DNA of 59,544 nucleotides from an uncultured Collinsella sp. GTDB lineage: Bacteria > Actinomycetota > Coriobacteriia > Coriobacteriales > Coriobacteriaceae. The DNA is taken from the NCBI GenBank assembly GCA_900544235.1, contig UQUL01000010.1, positions 1 through 59,544 on the forward strand, written 5' to 3'. A program made the position numbers and the translations under genes. Below are positions 17,501-24,888 of this stretch, piece by piece; the first letter of the stretch is position 1; the number at the start of each line of letters is the position of its first letter. The notes below the pieces were generated by a model. The model ran no database searches, was not told the DNA's origin, and saw only the letters and a list, made by a program, of their open reading frames with translations.

Positions 17501-18422
17501 CATCGCGACCAATGACGGTCACATTTGCGGCAACCTGGTCCTTAACGACAGGGGACGCGCTACCAGCCGTATAGGCAAACTCAACCTTCTGCCCCTGGGT
17601 GAGCTTAACGCTGCTCGCGCCAACCGAGGAAGACGCACCGTCGACGAACAGCTGCCAGAAGGCATAAGTCGTCGGATCGAAGGCAAGCGTACGGCCATCG
17701 CTCGGGGATGTGATGCTTTTGAGGTAGAAACCGTATGCCGTGTTCGGATCGTAGTCTGCCTTGAAGCCCGTCTTCTGCTGCAGCTTAACGAAGGCATCCG
17801 CAGCCGTCGCGCCCTCGTCGAGCTTGAGCTGCGTGGGTGCCACCCAGGTCTGAGCCTTGCCGTCGGCATCGGTGCCGATAATCGAGAACGAGACCTCGAC
17901 TTGCTTCTTGGCGACATCGCCGGTTTCTGTCGGGTTCTCCGTCTGGACGGCAGTCGCGGCGGCAGATCCTGCTTGGCCAGCGGATGCCGTCGAAGACTGC
18001 TCGCTCGTAGCAGGGCTCTCCCCCGTCGCCGAGCCTTCGTCGCCAGTTGCTGCCTCTGTTGTGGCGGCACTAGCTGCAGGCGCGCCCTCGGAATCCGAGA
18101 CCTCGGTGCCGCTCTGCTCGGCGGTACCGCCCGCAAGCGCTGCGTCCTCGCCCGGCGTCGCAGCCTGAGCCACAGCCTCGGCAATGCCCTCGGCGCCCTC
18201 GGCCCACAGTTGAGCCGGCGTGGTGCCAAAGGCCATCGCGAAGGCCAGGAATGCCACCAGGCCGCGCTTGGCTACACCGCGTGCAATCGCGCCACGACGA
18301 TGCAACGAGGCGCGCTCACGCTCGTCCTCAAACATATCCATTTGTCCCCCATTGTCTGTACTTGGAGCGTTGCCTTGAGGCTGCCCCACGTCATCGCGCA
18401 TGTTGCGCTCGAGTTCCCCCAT
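14526..18422 (-). CDS. multidomain surface protein: four DUF4430 repeats, PQQ-like propeller, InlB B-repeat
   Basis: 1298 aa, exported and surface-held. The N-terminal export segment lies at about 53-75 (KRGLVAFLAFAMAFGTTPAQLWA), followed by an Ala/Ser/Thr-rich stretch. Four DUF4430 units start near residues 172, 294, 409 and 524; each opens like VxVIGxDxxGK.Q.W and contains YW.LYINGK/FVDG and GD.VTWFYG-type motifs. A PQQ-like beta-propeller follows at about 657-1060 (FVYIATENELIKIDSSTGK, YVYVGSVDI, GTLKCIDKTTGDVV). An InlB B-repeat (GYTFGGWYTDEACTQAYDF) ends near 1134. Then come a Gly/Thr linker, Lys-Ser-Asp repeats and a C-terminal helix ending in KRR. The sorting motif LPxTG is absent (ETGTN instead). 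The ATG at 18422 has ggagggaaggg upstream. It is controlled by the cobalamin riboswitch and is probably a corrinoid-binding surface receptor. Confidence 0.85.
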   Translation of the reverse strand: MGELERNMRDDVGQPQGNAPSTDNGGQMDMFEDERERASLHRRGAIARGVAKRGLVAFLAFAMAFGTTPAQLWAEGAEGIAEAVAQAATPGEDAALAGGTAEQSGTEVSDSEGAPAASAATTEAATGDEGSATGESPATSEQSSTASAGQAGSAAATAVQTENPTETGDVAKKQVEVSFSIIGTDADGKAQTWVAPTQLKLDEGATAADAFVKLQQKTGFKADYDPNTAYGFYLKSITSPSDGRTLAFDPTTYAFWQLFVDGASSSVGASSVKLTQGQKVEFAYTAGSASPVVKDQVAANVTVIGRDAQGKTQAWVDNAQYVVTSGSSALDLTKVALEANDIDAVAAGSFILSLKYNGVELGTPQDYSTYWQLFINGKSSDYTADNVTIHAGDTVTWFYGGWGDQLPSDSVHASVQVLGKDKDGKQQVWASTGQTSLKAGSTAKDLLEQTGLKLDASESSWGWFLNGIYSPFDGKSYGWDAATNSYWRFYVNGKFADVGAGAYELHEGDAVTFMYGADADALPGQVLGSVDVIGPDVNGNNARWGSASNVSLPEGSTAQNLIETVLKAKGVTYNGSQSGEYWFLNSINSPFEDETYGYDGATNKYWHLYINGEPSLLCANQITLKSGDKVTLAYTTDDSAMPDPDKIVVDPGATTPDWDAEWAGYGNSGNGSTVTDAKTPAQAAGLKWAFDWKAESGQQYANCSEPVIANGFVYIATENELIKIDSSTGKKVASAPLASKVSYTSRPIYTNGLIIVPLNGGAVQAITADKLICKWLTPGLTDLTQSSCTVVSDGEYVYVGSVDISYDENYNATYGNGSFARIKIATGEVSWQNIDPAEGYYWTGAALTDKYAIVPTSAGTLKCIDKTTGDVVSTMKLGAVANADCIADPSNGSTFYQMTHDGKLHVISLSAKGVLSEQKTVDLGLTNNLSAPAVSGDNLIVGGQTATGSALVLYNLKTGKTTMVAAADGKALPAGLNGIAATPLVSVQGGKTYVYFTVNSADSKDYVNYSAGGGVYRYTLGDAEATQIYDAAGHYQYCDSPVIADASGNLYYINDSGTLFKLGAVESWTVAFNSNGGSACDTKFVATADGKLVKPADPTRDGYTFGGWYTDEACTQAYDFSTPVTADLTLYAKWTKNAVNPGGNGGAGSNGGGGSGTGTGSGTGTGTDSGSGSKGGAVAPGHKPTTKTTVSTKTETKDNKSDKKDSDKSDKKDEKKSDKKSDKKSDKKDSKSDKKSDKKSDKKSDSKSDTGAASTTTAKKSSSASEQETGTNPLAIVGVAAGVIGLAIVGVFVFTKRR
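14677..14835. repeat. 12-bp tandem repeat coding Lys-Ser-Asp linker
   Basis: About ten imperfect copies of ttcttgtcggac (minus-strand Lys-Ser-Asp-Lys) encode the wall-spanning linker of the DUF4430 surface protein. Copy number could vary between strains by slippage in multiples of four residues. Confidence 0.85.
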
Positions 18423-18483
18423 CGGGGTCCCTTCCCTCCAGAGCCCTATGCACACCGGCGGCATACGCCGCGGCAACGTGCAA

Positions 18484-18654
18484 GATGGGAGGCGATCCGA
18501 CTTAACCTTAACGGCTCGGGCACGTCGTCCGATCTGCGACGCGAGCATCCCGAGCCAAGAGGAATTACGGTTACTGGTACGGCCGGGGACTTGCACCCCG
18601 ATTCTCCCAAACGCGCAGGAAAACCGCGCATTCGTGCGTCTCCGCACCACCATC
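18484..18654 (-). promoter_or_regulatory. cobalamin riboswitch
   Basis: The leader of the DUF4430 operon carries the cobalamin (B12-box) core on the minus strand. It includes gggagaatcggggtgcaag followed by tccccggcc near 18605-18575, then accagtaaccgtaa, and later aagtcggatcgcc near 18503-18490. These match the conserved GGGAA..GGTGCAA.TCC..GC, ACCGT and AGTC.GGA..CC blocks. The ends gatggtgg (18654-18647) and cctcccatc (18492-18484) can form P1. About 60 bases separate the aptamer from the ribosome-binding site, and that spacer can form gcggc/gccgc and RBS-proximal stems without a T-run. Translational control is therefore more likely than termination. Confidence 0.9.
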
Positions 18655-18664
18655 TAGGCCATCG

Positions 18665-18693
18665 ATTAATATCGTCAATATGCTATCACGCAA
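18665..18693 (-). promoter_or_regulatory. promoter of the cobalamin riboswitch operon
   Basis: On the minus strand ttgcgt (18693-18688), a 17-base spacer and attaat (18670-18665) form a sigma70-type promoter. Predicted transcription starts near 18658, right at the 5' edge of the riboswitch. The same TTGCGT -35 element occurs before cysK. Confidence 0.6.
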
Positions 18694-18719
18694 AAGGGCC
18701 TCGCACGCAGGCGAAGCCC
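18691..18719 (-). terminator. terminator after the AarF-family gene
   Basis: Minus-strand stem gggcttcgc/gcgaggccc (one G-U pair) followed by tttt. Its tail overlaps the -35 region of the riboswitch promoter. Confidence 0.75.
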
Positions 18720-18770
18720 AAGGTAAAAGCTATTGTTTGCGATAGGAAAATGCGGTGACGGTCGCAGACT

Positions 18771-20534
18771 CTAGTGCTTGCCGCCGTGGCTGTTGAGCCA
18801 GATATTGCGGCCCAGCATAAGTGCCAGCACCAGCGCGCTCACGTAGCCCATAAAGCCAATGACCGGGATACCAAACACAACCGGCTCGATGCGCGCGTAG
18901 TACACCACCGACGAACCGATAAACAGACCGGCGATAACGATAGCCATCGACATGCGGTCGATAATCCCACCCAGCTGTCGCAGCGCCTTATCGCTGCTCA
19001 TGATCTGCGTGTTCACCTTAAGCTGGCCGCGTGTGAGCATACGCGAAGCCAGGCCCAGATACTCAGCCGCCTCGAGTGAGCCCTTCGCCGCGCGATAACT
19101 GCTCGCCGCAAAGTCGCGACTCATATCGCGCACGCGCGCATAGGTGCTCTTCTCGTTTTTGATGTGTGCCTGAATGATCTGGATCATGTTGACGTCGGGC
19201 ATGTACTCGGTCAGCAGGCCCTCGAGCGTCACCATGCCGCGGGCGAACATCGTCACCACGCTCGGCAGCTCAACGTCATTTTTGCGCGCGAGGTTTAACA
19301 GCGAGGTCAAAAACTCGCCGATATCTAGGTCCTTAAGGTCAAGGCCCGCAAAGTCAGCCACGATAAAGTCCAAATCGGACAAAAACGCTGAATGATCGAG
19401 CTCGGCCGAGTCGCCACGCGTCACGGCGAAGCGCATGAGCGAATCCTTGAGCTTGGGCACGTCGCCCTCGGCCACGGCGAAAATCATGTCCTTGACGATA
19501 CCGCGGTCGTGGCTCGACATGCGTCCGACCATACCCAAGTCGATAAAGTAAACGATGCCGTCCTTGAGGATGATGTTTCCCGCATGCGGGTCAGCATGGA
19601 AAAAGCCGTCATCGAGCACCTGCGTCGAGTAGTCCTCGACGATTGCGGCACCGATCTTTTCCAAGTCATAGCCCTCGGCCACCAAGCGTTCAGGATCGGC
19701 GATCGAAATGCCGTCGACGTAGTCCATAACCACCACGTGTTCGGTGCACAGGTCCAGATAGGATTTAGGGCACGTCACGCCATGAACGCTCTTATGGAAC
19801 TCGTAGAAGTCGTTGAGGTTTTTGGCCTCGGCCAAAAAGTTGGTCTCCTCGCGAAACGAGGTCCACAGCTCCTCGACCACGCCGTGCAGGTCAACGAATT
19901 GATCGGTGTTGACGAACTTGGAAACGATACGCACCACCGAGCGGATGATATCGATGTCCTGCGCCATAACCTGCTGCGCACCGGGGCGCTGCACCTTGAC
20001 GGCCACGTCCTCGCCCGTCACCAGACGAGCGCGGTGCACCTGCGCGAGCGATGCGCTACCAAGCGGATTGGGGTCGATCGCATCGAACATCTCCCCCAGG
20101 CGCAGGCCGTATTCCTCTTCCAAGCAGCGGAGCACTACCTCGTACGGCACCGGCTCCACGTCGGAACGCAGACGGCGCAGCTCATCGCAAAAGCGCTGCG
20201 GCAGAATCTCGGACCGGTTGGCCAGAATCTGCCCCATCTTGACGAACATGGGGCCGAGCTCCTCGAGCAGGCGGCGCAAGCGAACCGGCGTGAGGTTATC
20301 CCACACACGGTACTTTTTGACCAAGCGAACAATCTGCCCAATGCGTTCGCGACGACCCGCCGGTGTGAGCTGATATTCCTCGTCCGGCGCCATCGCGTCG
20401 GGCTCCTCGGGGACCATATCGACAGCGCGCGGCTTTTTGCGAGCGCCCGAGACGGCGGCATCGACCTCATCGACAACCGCCGCCTCGTCACCCAGGGGAT
20501 CTAGTTTGTTGTAATCGGTGGTGGAATCTGCCAT
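18771..20534 (-). CDS. AarF/UbiB/ABC1 family atypical kinase
   Basis: 587 aa. UbiB/ABC1 proteins are membrane-bound atypical kinases or ATPases that support quinone or isoprenoid lipid metabolism. Visible motifs are the KxGQ motif in FVKMGQILANR (about 95-105), the Ala-rich nucleotide loop GSASLAQVHRA (about 160-170), the lysine in VAVKVQRPG (about 179-187), HADPHAGNI (about 316-324) and IDLGMVG (about 333-339). Two hydrophobic helices end the protein (about 528-580), giving a membrane anchor. The N-terminal 60 residues are acidic and probably disordered. The start follows the preceding gene's stop by 8 bp, so it is translationally linked to the phasin-like gene. Confidence 0.9.
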   Translation of the reverse strand: MADSTTDYNKLDPLGDEAAVVDEVDAAVSGARKKPRAVDMVPEEPDAMAPDEEYQLTPAGRRERIGQIVRLVKKYRVWDNLTPVRLRRLLEELGPMFVKMGQILANRSEILPQRFCDELRRLRSDVEPVPYEVVLRCLEEEYGLRLGEMFDAIDPNPLGSASLAQVHRARLVTGEDVAVKVQRPGAQQVMAQDIDIIRSVVRIVSKFVNTDQFVDLHGVVEELWTSFREETNFLAEAKNLNDFYEFHKSVHGVTCPKSYLDLCTEHVVVMDYVDGISIADPERLVAEGYDLEKIGAAIVEDYSTQVLDDGFFHADPHAGNIILKDGIVYFIDLGMVGRMSSHDRGIVKDMIFAVAEGDVPKLKDSLMRFAVTRGDSAELDHSAFLSDLDFIVADFAGLDLKDLDIGEFLTSLLNLARKNDVELPSVVTMFARGMVTLEGLLTEYMPDVNMIQIIQAHIKNEKSTYARVRDMSRDFAASSYRAAKGSLEAAEYLGLASRMLTRGQLKVNTQIMSSDKALRQLGGIIDRMSMAIVIAGLFIGSSVVYYARIEPVVFGIPVIGFMGYVSALVLALMLGRNIWLNSHGGKH

Positions 20535-20542
20535 CTGCGCTG

Positions 20543-20959
20543 CTACTCGGCCTCTTCGGTATCCTTCGCATCGTCGGGCTCAACGGACTCGACGGGCACC
20601 GAGGTCACGTTGTCCTCGACCGAATCGACGATGTCGCGCACGTGGGCCAGGAAGGCCGTGCGCTCGGACGCGGTCATAACGCGGACGCGAGCAAGGATGA
20701 GCTCATCGAGCACGCGCTGGGCCGCGGTCTCGCCCTGCATGCCCAGACGCTCGGTCAGATCGGAGATGGTACCGCCGGCCTGCTCGAACATGTCGGACAC
20801 ACTGCGGGCGATATCGGGAGCGCCGGCGTCCTTGCGAACCTGCTCGCCCTTGGTATTAAGGTCGTCGAGAACCTTCTTGCTGCCCTCGACGGCAACGGCG
20901 GCGGCGCCAAAGCCAACGTTAATAGCGCCGTTAACAAGCTGATCGAGTTTCATAACCAT
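20543..20959 (-). CDS. phasin-like helical protein of unknown function
   Basis: 138 aa. The first half, GAINVGFGAAAVAVEGSKKVLDDLNTKGEQVRKDAG, resembles phasin or apolipoprotein-like amphipathic helices, with a possible coiled coil to about residue 75. The rest is helical (MTASERTAFLAHVRDIVDSVEDN) with an acidic tail. I choose the ATG at 20959 with ggaga upstream. It precedes the AarF gene by 8 bp; UbiB-family kinases are often paired with such helical partners, so it may regulate or anchor the kinase. That link is inference. Confidence 0.7.
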   Translation of the reverse strand: MVMKLDQLVNGAINVGFGAAAVAVEGSKKVLDDLNTKGEQVRKDAGAPDIARSVSDMFEQAGGTISDLTERLGMQGETAAQRVLDELILARVRVMTASERTAFLAHVRDIVDSVEDNVTSVPVESVEPDDAKDTEEAE

Positions 20960-21058
20960 GGTTGTCTCCAATCACAAACAACTGCATTGGCGTTCTTGTA
21001 CCCAAGATTGAGCGAAAGCGACAAAGCGTTTTAGCGCTATTCGATCGACGGGAAATCC

Positions 21059-22582
21059 CTACCTCACGTTGTCATTCATCGCGAAAGAGTTCTTCATGGC
21101 GCAGCTCGTGGTGTAGAGCACCTTGCCCAGTAGAGCATCGGTCTCTACGCGAACACGCTCGGCAAAGGCCTCGTTGGCGCGTGCAAGCTCAGCAGGTACC
21201 TCGGCCTCGGGCAGAGCGGCTACGGCAGCGTCGACATCATGGATCTGCTTGTGGCCCATGCCACCGACGTTCTCCTGGTAGTCCTCCACAGCGCGGCCGC
21301 ACTCATGGAAGCGGACGTCGGCCAGGGCGCCGATCAGGCGGTTGGCCCAGTAGAAGTTTTCGGACGTCACGCGAGCCTGCGTGTCGGCATAGTACTCGGG
21401 CATGGTCTCGACGTTGGCGTACAGCGGAACCAGCGCGTTAAACGAGTTGGAGCCAAAGGCCATCCACTGCACGGCGCGGTAGGCCGGCTGCGCATAGGGG
21501 CGCAGCTGCAGCACGGCGAGCTGGCTGTTGCGATTGATGCCGATGGGGCGATAGGCGCCGCGCGTGGCGGGCGTGCCCTTGCTGCCGTAACAGTCGTACT
21601 CCGTGCCCTGGTAGTGGCTCGAGAGTACGTACTTAATGTCCTCGATGGTCACCTTGCGCTCGGGCACACGGCTCCAGGGGATGTCGTCGCTCTCGGGCGT
21701 GTAGTCGGCGTCGGGGCCGTCCCACACATCGCTGGGGTTGAGGCAGCGCTGCATGTACCAGGCGCGCGGCGTGTTGTAGACATGGTCGCTGTCGCTGTGT
21801 GAGCCAAAGGCCTCGCGCGGGTTAAAGACCGCAGCCGGGCCGTCGCCCTCGACGCCCAGCGTCAGGTCCAGATGCCACTCGGCCATCCAGGCGCGCAGGT
21901 CGGCGGAGCACATGTGGTCGGCCTGGGCGCCCTCGGCGTCATCCAGGTCAAAGCTGTCGATACCCAGCTGGTTGGGCATGGTCACATAGGCGTCGTCAGG
22001 CACGCGCTTGGCAATCCAATGGTGACCACCGATGGTCTCGAGCCACCAGATCTCGTCCACATCACTAAAGGCGATGCCGTTGTTCTCGTAGGTGCCGTAG
22101 CGCTCGAGCAGGTCGCCCAGGATACGAACGCCGTCGCGAGCGGACTTGGCGTACGGCAGGACCAGGGTCACCATGTCCTCCTCACCCAAGCCACCAGGCT
22201 GCGCCGGCACATAGCCGTCCTCACCCTCGTTACCCTTGGCGGGCACGTAGTCCACGAGCGGGTCGGCGCCGCGAACGCGCTCATTGGTGGTGAGCGTCTC
22301 GGTTGCGGACATGCCCACATTGAGCTCGTTGAAACCGGCCTCGGCCCAGATGCCGTGGCCCGGGACAACATCGGGGACGCACGTGTAGCGCATGGGGTTA
22401 TCGGGCAGTTCAACGGTCAGGTGGCTCAGGACGCTCGTGTAGACGCGCGGCTGCTCGTCGGGATGCACCACGCGCATACGCTTGGGCTCAAACACCCCGT
22501 TGGACGAGTCCTCGTTACGCGCGACCAGGGTCGACCCGTCGTAGCTCGCGTTCTTACCGACCAGAATCGTTGTGCACGGCAT
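21059..22582 (-). CDS. pepD: C69 family dipeptidase
   Basis: 507 aa, peptidase family C69 (PepD, N-terminal nucleophile hydrolase). These enzymes cleave dipeptides; the cysteine at position 3 of MPCTTILVGKNAS becomes the N-terminal nucleophile after removal of the first residues. The GSTLVARNEDSS block (about 16-27) and the NELNVGMSATET motif (about 89-100) are family landmarks. No signal peptide is present, so it acts in the cytoplasm. The second of two close ATGs is used because aaggagg directly abuts the first. The gene stands alone, with a MITE-like repeat upstream. Confidence 0.93.
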   Translation of the reverse strand: MPCTTILVGKNASYDGSTLVARNEDSSNGVFEPKRMRVVHPDEQPRVYTSVLSHLTVELPDNPMRYTCVPDVVPGHGIWAEAGFNELNVGMSATETLTTNERVRGADPLVDYVPAKGNEGEDGYVPAQPGGLGEEDMVTLVLPYAKSARDGVRILGDLLERYGTYENNGIAFSDVDEIWWLETIGGHHWIAKRVPDDAYVTMPNQLGIDSFDLDDAEGAQADHMCSADLRAWMAEWHLDLTLGVEGDGPAAVFNPREAFGSHSDSDHVYNTPRAWYMQRCLNPSDVWDGPDADYTPESDDIPWSRVPERKVTIEDIKYVLSSHYQGTEYDCYGSKGTPATRGAYRPIGINRNSQLAVLQLRPYAQPAYRAVQWMAFGSNSFNALVPLYANVETMPEYYADTQARVTSENFYWANRLIGALADVRFHECGRAVEDYQENVGGMGHKQIHDVDAAVAALPEAEVPAELARANEAFAERVRVETDALLGKVLYTTSCAMKNSFAMNDNVR

Positions 22583-22669
22583 GCGCATCCTCCTTGAGCG
22601 AAGAAATCAAACGGCAACAGTGTATCGCTTCGGCGCAGAAAGGGCGAAACCACGGCCTCGGCAGCCCCC

Positions 22670-22901
22670 CGTGGTCAAAAAATGCCAAATATGAGTACTG
22701 TCACCAATTTAGTGGCAGCAAATTTCCCTGTAACGAGTGCCGAAAATCCCCATTTGCCCAAAAGCAAGACAACGTTATTCCCCATAAGTTCAATAAAATA
22801 GGCTTCCTAACGATAATGGATACCGTTAGGAAGCCAAAAAGACGTAAGACATATGTGACTATCTTGGCAACAGTACTCATATTTGGCATTGTTTGACCAC
22901 G
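22670..22901. repeat. MITE-like element with ~38-bp terminal inverted repeats
   Basis: The left end, starting cgtggtcaaaaaatgcc at 22670, and the complement of the right end, ending at 22901, match over about 38 bases with three differences; they share ccaaatatgagtactgt exactly. The inside is clearly richer in A and T than its surroundings and holds a second perfect 12-bp stem (ggcttcctaacg...cgttaggaagcc, about 22802-22836). No convincing gene lies inside. Length, symmetry and composition fit a non-autonomous miniature transposable element between pepD and folD; no target duplication is obvious. Confidence 0.7.
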
Positions 22902-22938
22902 TGGTATATAGCTAACCCCCTCAAACAGCCCAAAACGC

Positions 22939-23793
22939 CTATTTCGATGCACGCTCCGCCGCCTCGATCACGTGTTTGGCGAGAATGGCGGTGGTCACAG
23001 CCCCCACGCCGCCCGGCACGGGTGTGATGGCGTTAACGACCGGCTCCGTAGCATCAAAATCCACGTCCCCGACCAGCTTGCCAGCGGCCTCGTCCCAATT
23101 AATGCCAACATCGATGATCGTCTGGCCCTCGCGAACCGCATCCGCGCCAATCGTGCGCGCGCGCCCAACGGCCGCAACCACAATATCAGCCGCACGGCAC
23201 TCAGCAGCCAAGTCGCGCGTATGCGTATGGCACGTCGTCACCGTGGCATTGCGAGCCGTAAGCATGGCGGCAACGGGACGGCCAATCACCAGCGACCGAC
23301 CGACGACCGCAACCTTGGCCCCATCCAGCTCAACGCCGTAATGGTCCAGCAACGTCAACACGGCCTCGGCCGTGCAGGGAGCAAAGCCCTCGCCTCGCCC
23401 CGAAAGCGTGGTAAGCAGCGAGGCCGGCGTCATGGAGTCAACATCCTTGGCGGGATCAAGTGCCGCGGCAACCGAATCCTCGTCAAGCCCAGCGGGCAGC
23501 GGGCGAAACATCAGGCAGCCGTGAACAGCGGGATCGGTATTAATGTCCTTAATAGCCGCCAGCAGCTCGTCCTGCGAAACATCGGCAGGAAGCAAAACGC
23601 GGCGAGCCTCAATGCCAACCTTCTCGCAGCGCTTGAGGGCACCGCGCTCGTAGGACAGGTCGTCCTCGCGCTCGCCCACACGAACGATGGCCAGCGTCGG
23701 TACAACACCGCGCTCGCGCAGGGCTGCACAGCGAGCAGCAAGTTCCTCGGTCAAAGCGCGAGCAACGGGAGCACCCTTCAGCAGTTCAGCCAT
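22939..23793 (-). CDS. folD: FolD-type methylene-THF dehydrogenase, probably without cyclohydrolase activity
   Basis: 284 aa, tetrahydrofolate dehydrogenase/cyclohydrolase family. It oxidises 5,10-methylene-THF to methenyl-THF with NAD(P). The substrate-loop region reads SYERGALKRCEKVGI (about 46-60), where FolD usually has YxxxKxxxC; the lysine needed for cyclohydrolase chemistry is replaced by alanine. The catalytic-domain blocks HGCLMFRPLP (about 92-101), CTAEAVLTLL (about 142-151), the nucleotide loop VVGRSLVIGRPVA (about 168-180) and TPVPGGVGAVTTAIL (about 259-273) are intact. The ATG at 23793 follows agagagg. It starts 2 bp after the fchA stop, so the two are coupled, and FchA likely supplies the missing cyclohydrolase. 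Confidence 0.9.
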   Translation of the reverse strand: MAELLKGAPVARALTEELAARCAALRERGVVPTLAIVRVGEREDDLSYERGALKRCEKVGIEARRVLLPADVSQDELLAAIKDINTDPAVHGCLMFRPLPAGLDEDSVAAALDPAKDVDSMTPASLLTTLSGRGEGFAPCTAEAVLTLLDHYGVELDGAKVAVVGRSLVIGRPVAAMLTARNATVTTCHTHTRDLAAECRAADIVVAAVGRARTIGADAVREGQTIIDVGINWDEAAGKLVGDVDFDATEPVVNAITPVPGGVGAVTTAILAKHVIEAAERASK

Positions 23794-23795
23794 GG

Positions 23796-24428
23796 CTATC
23801 CTCTCTTCCTTGCAGCGTCGGAGGCGCGGCGCGCCAGCGCATCGGCGCGCGGCAACCATGTGTCGAGCAACTCATCACACGCCGTCTCGAGCTCCTCAGC
23901 ACGAACGCGATCTTTCATAGACGTGGTGTTCGCAAAGAGCGTCAAGCTCGCGCCCTGCATAGCGGCACGGCAGAACACGGCGCCGCACGCCACATCGGAC
24001 AGCAGCTGACGCGAACCCTTGTCGGCCATGTCCTCGAGCAGCGCCAGCGCACGCCCGCAGGCATCCATAATGCGATACGGCGGCATAGCGGCCACATGCA
24101 GCGCATCCTGAATCGCGGTCGCTCGAGCCGGATCGTCACGCGGAATACCGTACGCCGCCGACACTTGGCCGTACGCACGAACGTCCTCGGCAACCAACTC
24201 GACAAGCTCCTGGGCCAGCTCATCAGCCTGGGTAAACGCGCGCGTCAGGTCATCCGCACGATCAGCAAGCGCGGGATTGGTCGCACCGTAGCGGGCAACC
24301 ATTCCGCACAGCGAGGCGCCCAGCGCGCCCACAAAAGCGCTCGCGCTGCCACCACCGGGAACCGGCTCGCGCGCGGCCAGCGCCTCGGCAAACCCGCGGC
24401 AGGTCTTGTCCATCATCTCTTGGCTCAT
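23796..24428 (-). CDS. fchA: cyclodeaminase/cyclohydrolase family protein, probable methenyl-THF cyclohydrolase
   Basis: 210 aa, FTCD-C/FchA family. The motif EPVPGGGSASAFVGALGASLCGMVARY (about 21-47) is the family's folate-binding signature, followed by the helical bundle expected for a dimer of formiminotetrahydrofolate cyclodeaminase type. In acetogens and other anaerobes FchA hydrolyses methenyl-THF to formyl-THF. Here its stop and the folD start are 2 bp apart, and FolD lacks its cyclohydrolase lysine, so the cyclohydrolase role is favoured over histidine degradation. The second ATG is chosen; aaggtg is 7 bases before it. Confidence 0.88.
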   Translation of the reverse strand: MSQEMMDKTCRGFAEALAAREPVPGGGSASAFVGALGASLCGMVARYGATNPALADRADDLTRAFTQADELAQELVELVAEDVRAYGQVSAAYGIPRDDPARATAIQDALHVAAMPPYRIMDACGRALALLEDMADKGSRQLLSDVACGAVFCRAAMQGASLTLFANTTSMKDRVRAEELETACDELLDTWLPRADALARRASDAARKRG

Positions 24429-24589
24429 ACGCATGCACCTTCAAGTCATATACATCGGTCGGGCGGCAACCACCGACCGACCGCATCGATCACATAATGG
24501 TGCATAGTCTAGCCCATAAGTACATAAGCGTCAGCGCACCTGGTCATCGCGGATTTCTATGACGAACGATAGGCGTCGGCACCGCAAAC

Positions 24590-24810
24590 ATGGGACACAT
24601 GGTTCACCTTTCGGGACTTCCGGACGTCACAAACTGGGACATATCTATAAACAAGGAACCTATTGGGGCAATGCCCGCGTACACGCGCCCCTTTAAAACA
24701 CCGGGCGCCCAACCCCGGGGAGGGCCGACAGCATCGGCTCTCCCCTCTTTTGCGACCGCACATATTGCCACTTGTCGGCGCAATTCCAGCCCCCAGAATG
24801 GGACACATGG
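24590..24810. repeat. direct repeats atgggacacatgg in the fchA-lipoprotein intergenic region
   Basis: The 13-mer occurs at 24590-24602 and 24798-24810 in the same orientation, each after a gtcggc element. The 460-bp region between the divergent genes (24429-24888) also contains an isolated terminator (24717-24751) and no credible protein gene. It may be a degenerate repeat element. Confidence 0.5.
24717..24751 (+). terminator. isolated terminator hairpin upstream of the lipoprotein gene
   Basis: Stem ggggagggccga/tcggctctcccc (one G-U pair), loop cagca, then tctttt. No plus-strand gene precedes it, so it either ends a short unannotated RNA or attenuates the lipoprotein transcript. Confidence 0.65.
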
Positions 24811-24888
24811 CCCACCCTAGTGAGCCGTCCACGCGTACAGTAAAGGCAGGTAATCCGTGGGCGGTTACAGATCGAGGAGGACACGACC

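Noticed and set aside
14337..18758. Two long plus-strand frames (746 and 718 aa)
   Set aside because: They are antisense to the DUF4430 operon, whose domains, ribosome-binding sites and riboswitch are clear.
22570..22952. Short frames inside the MITE-like element (plus 108 aa, minus 83 aa)
   Set aside because: They cross the inverted-repeat ends, lack ribosome-binding sites and are best explained by the palindrome.
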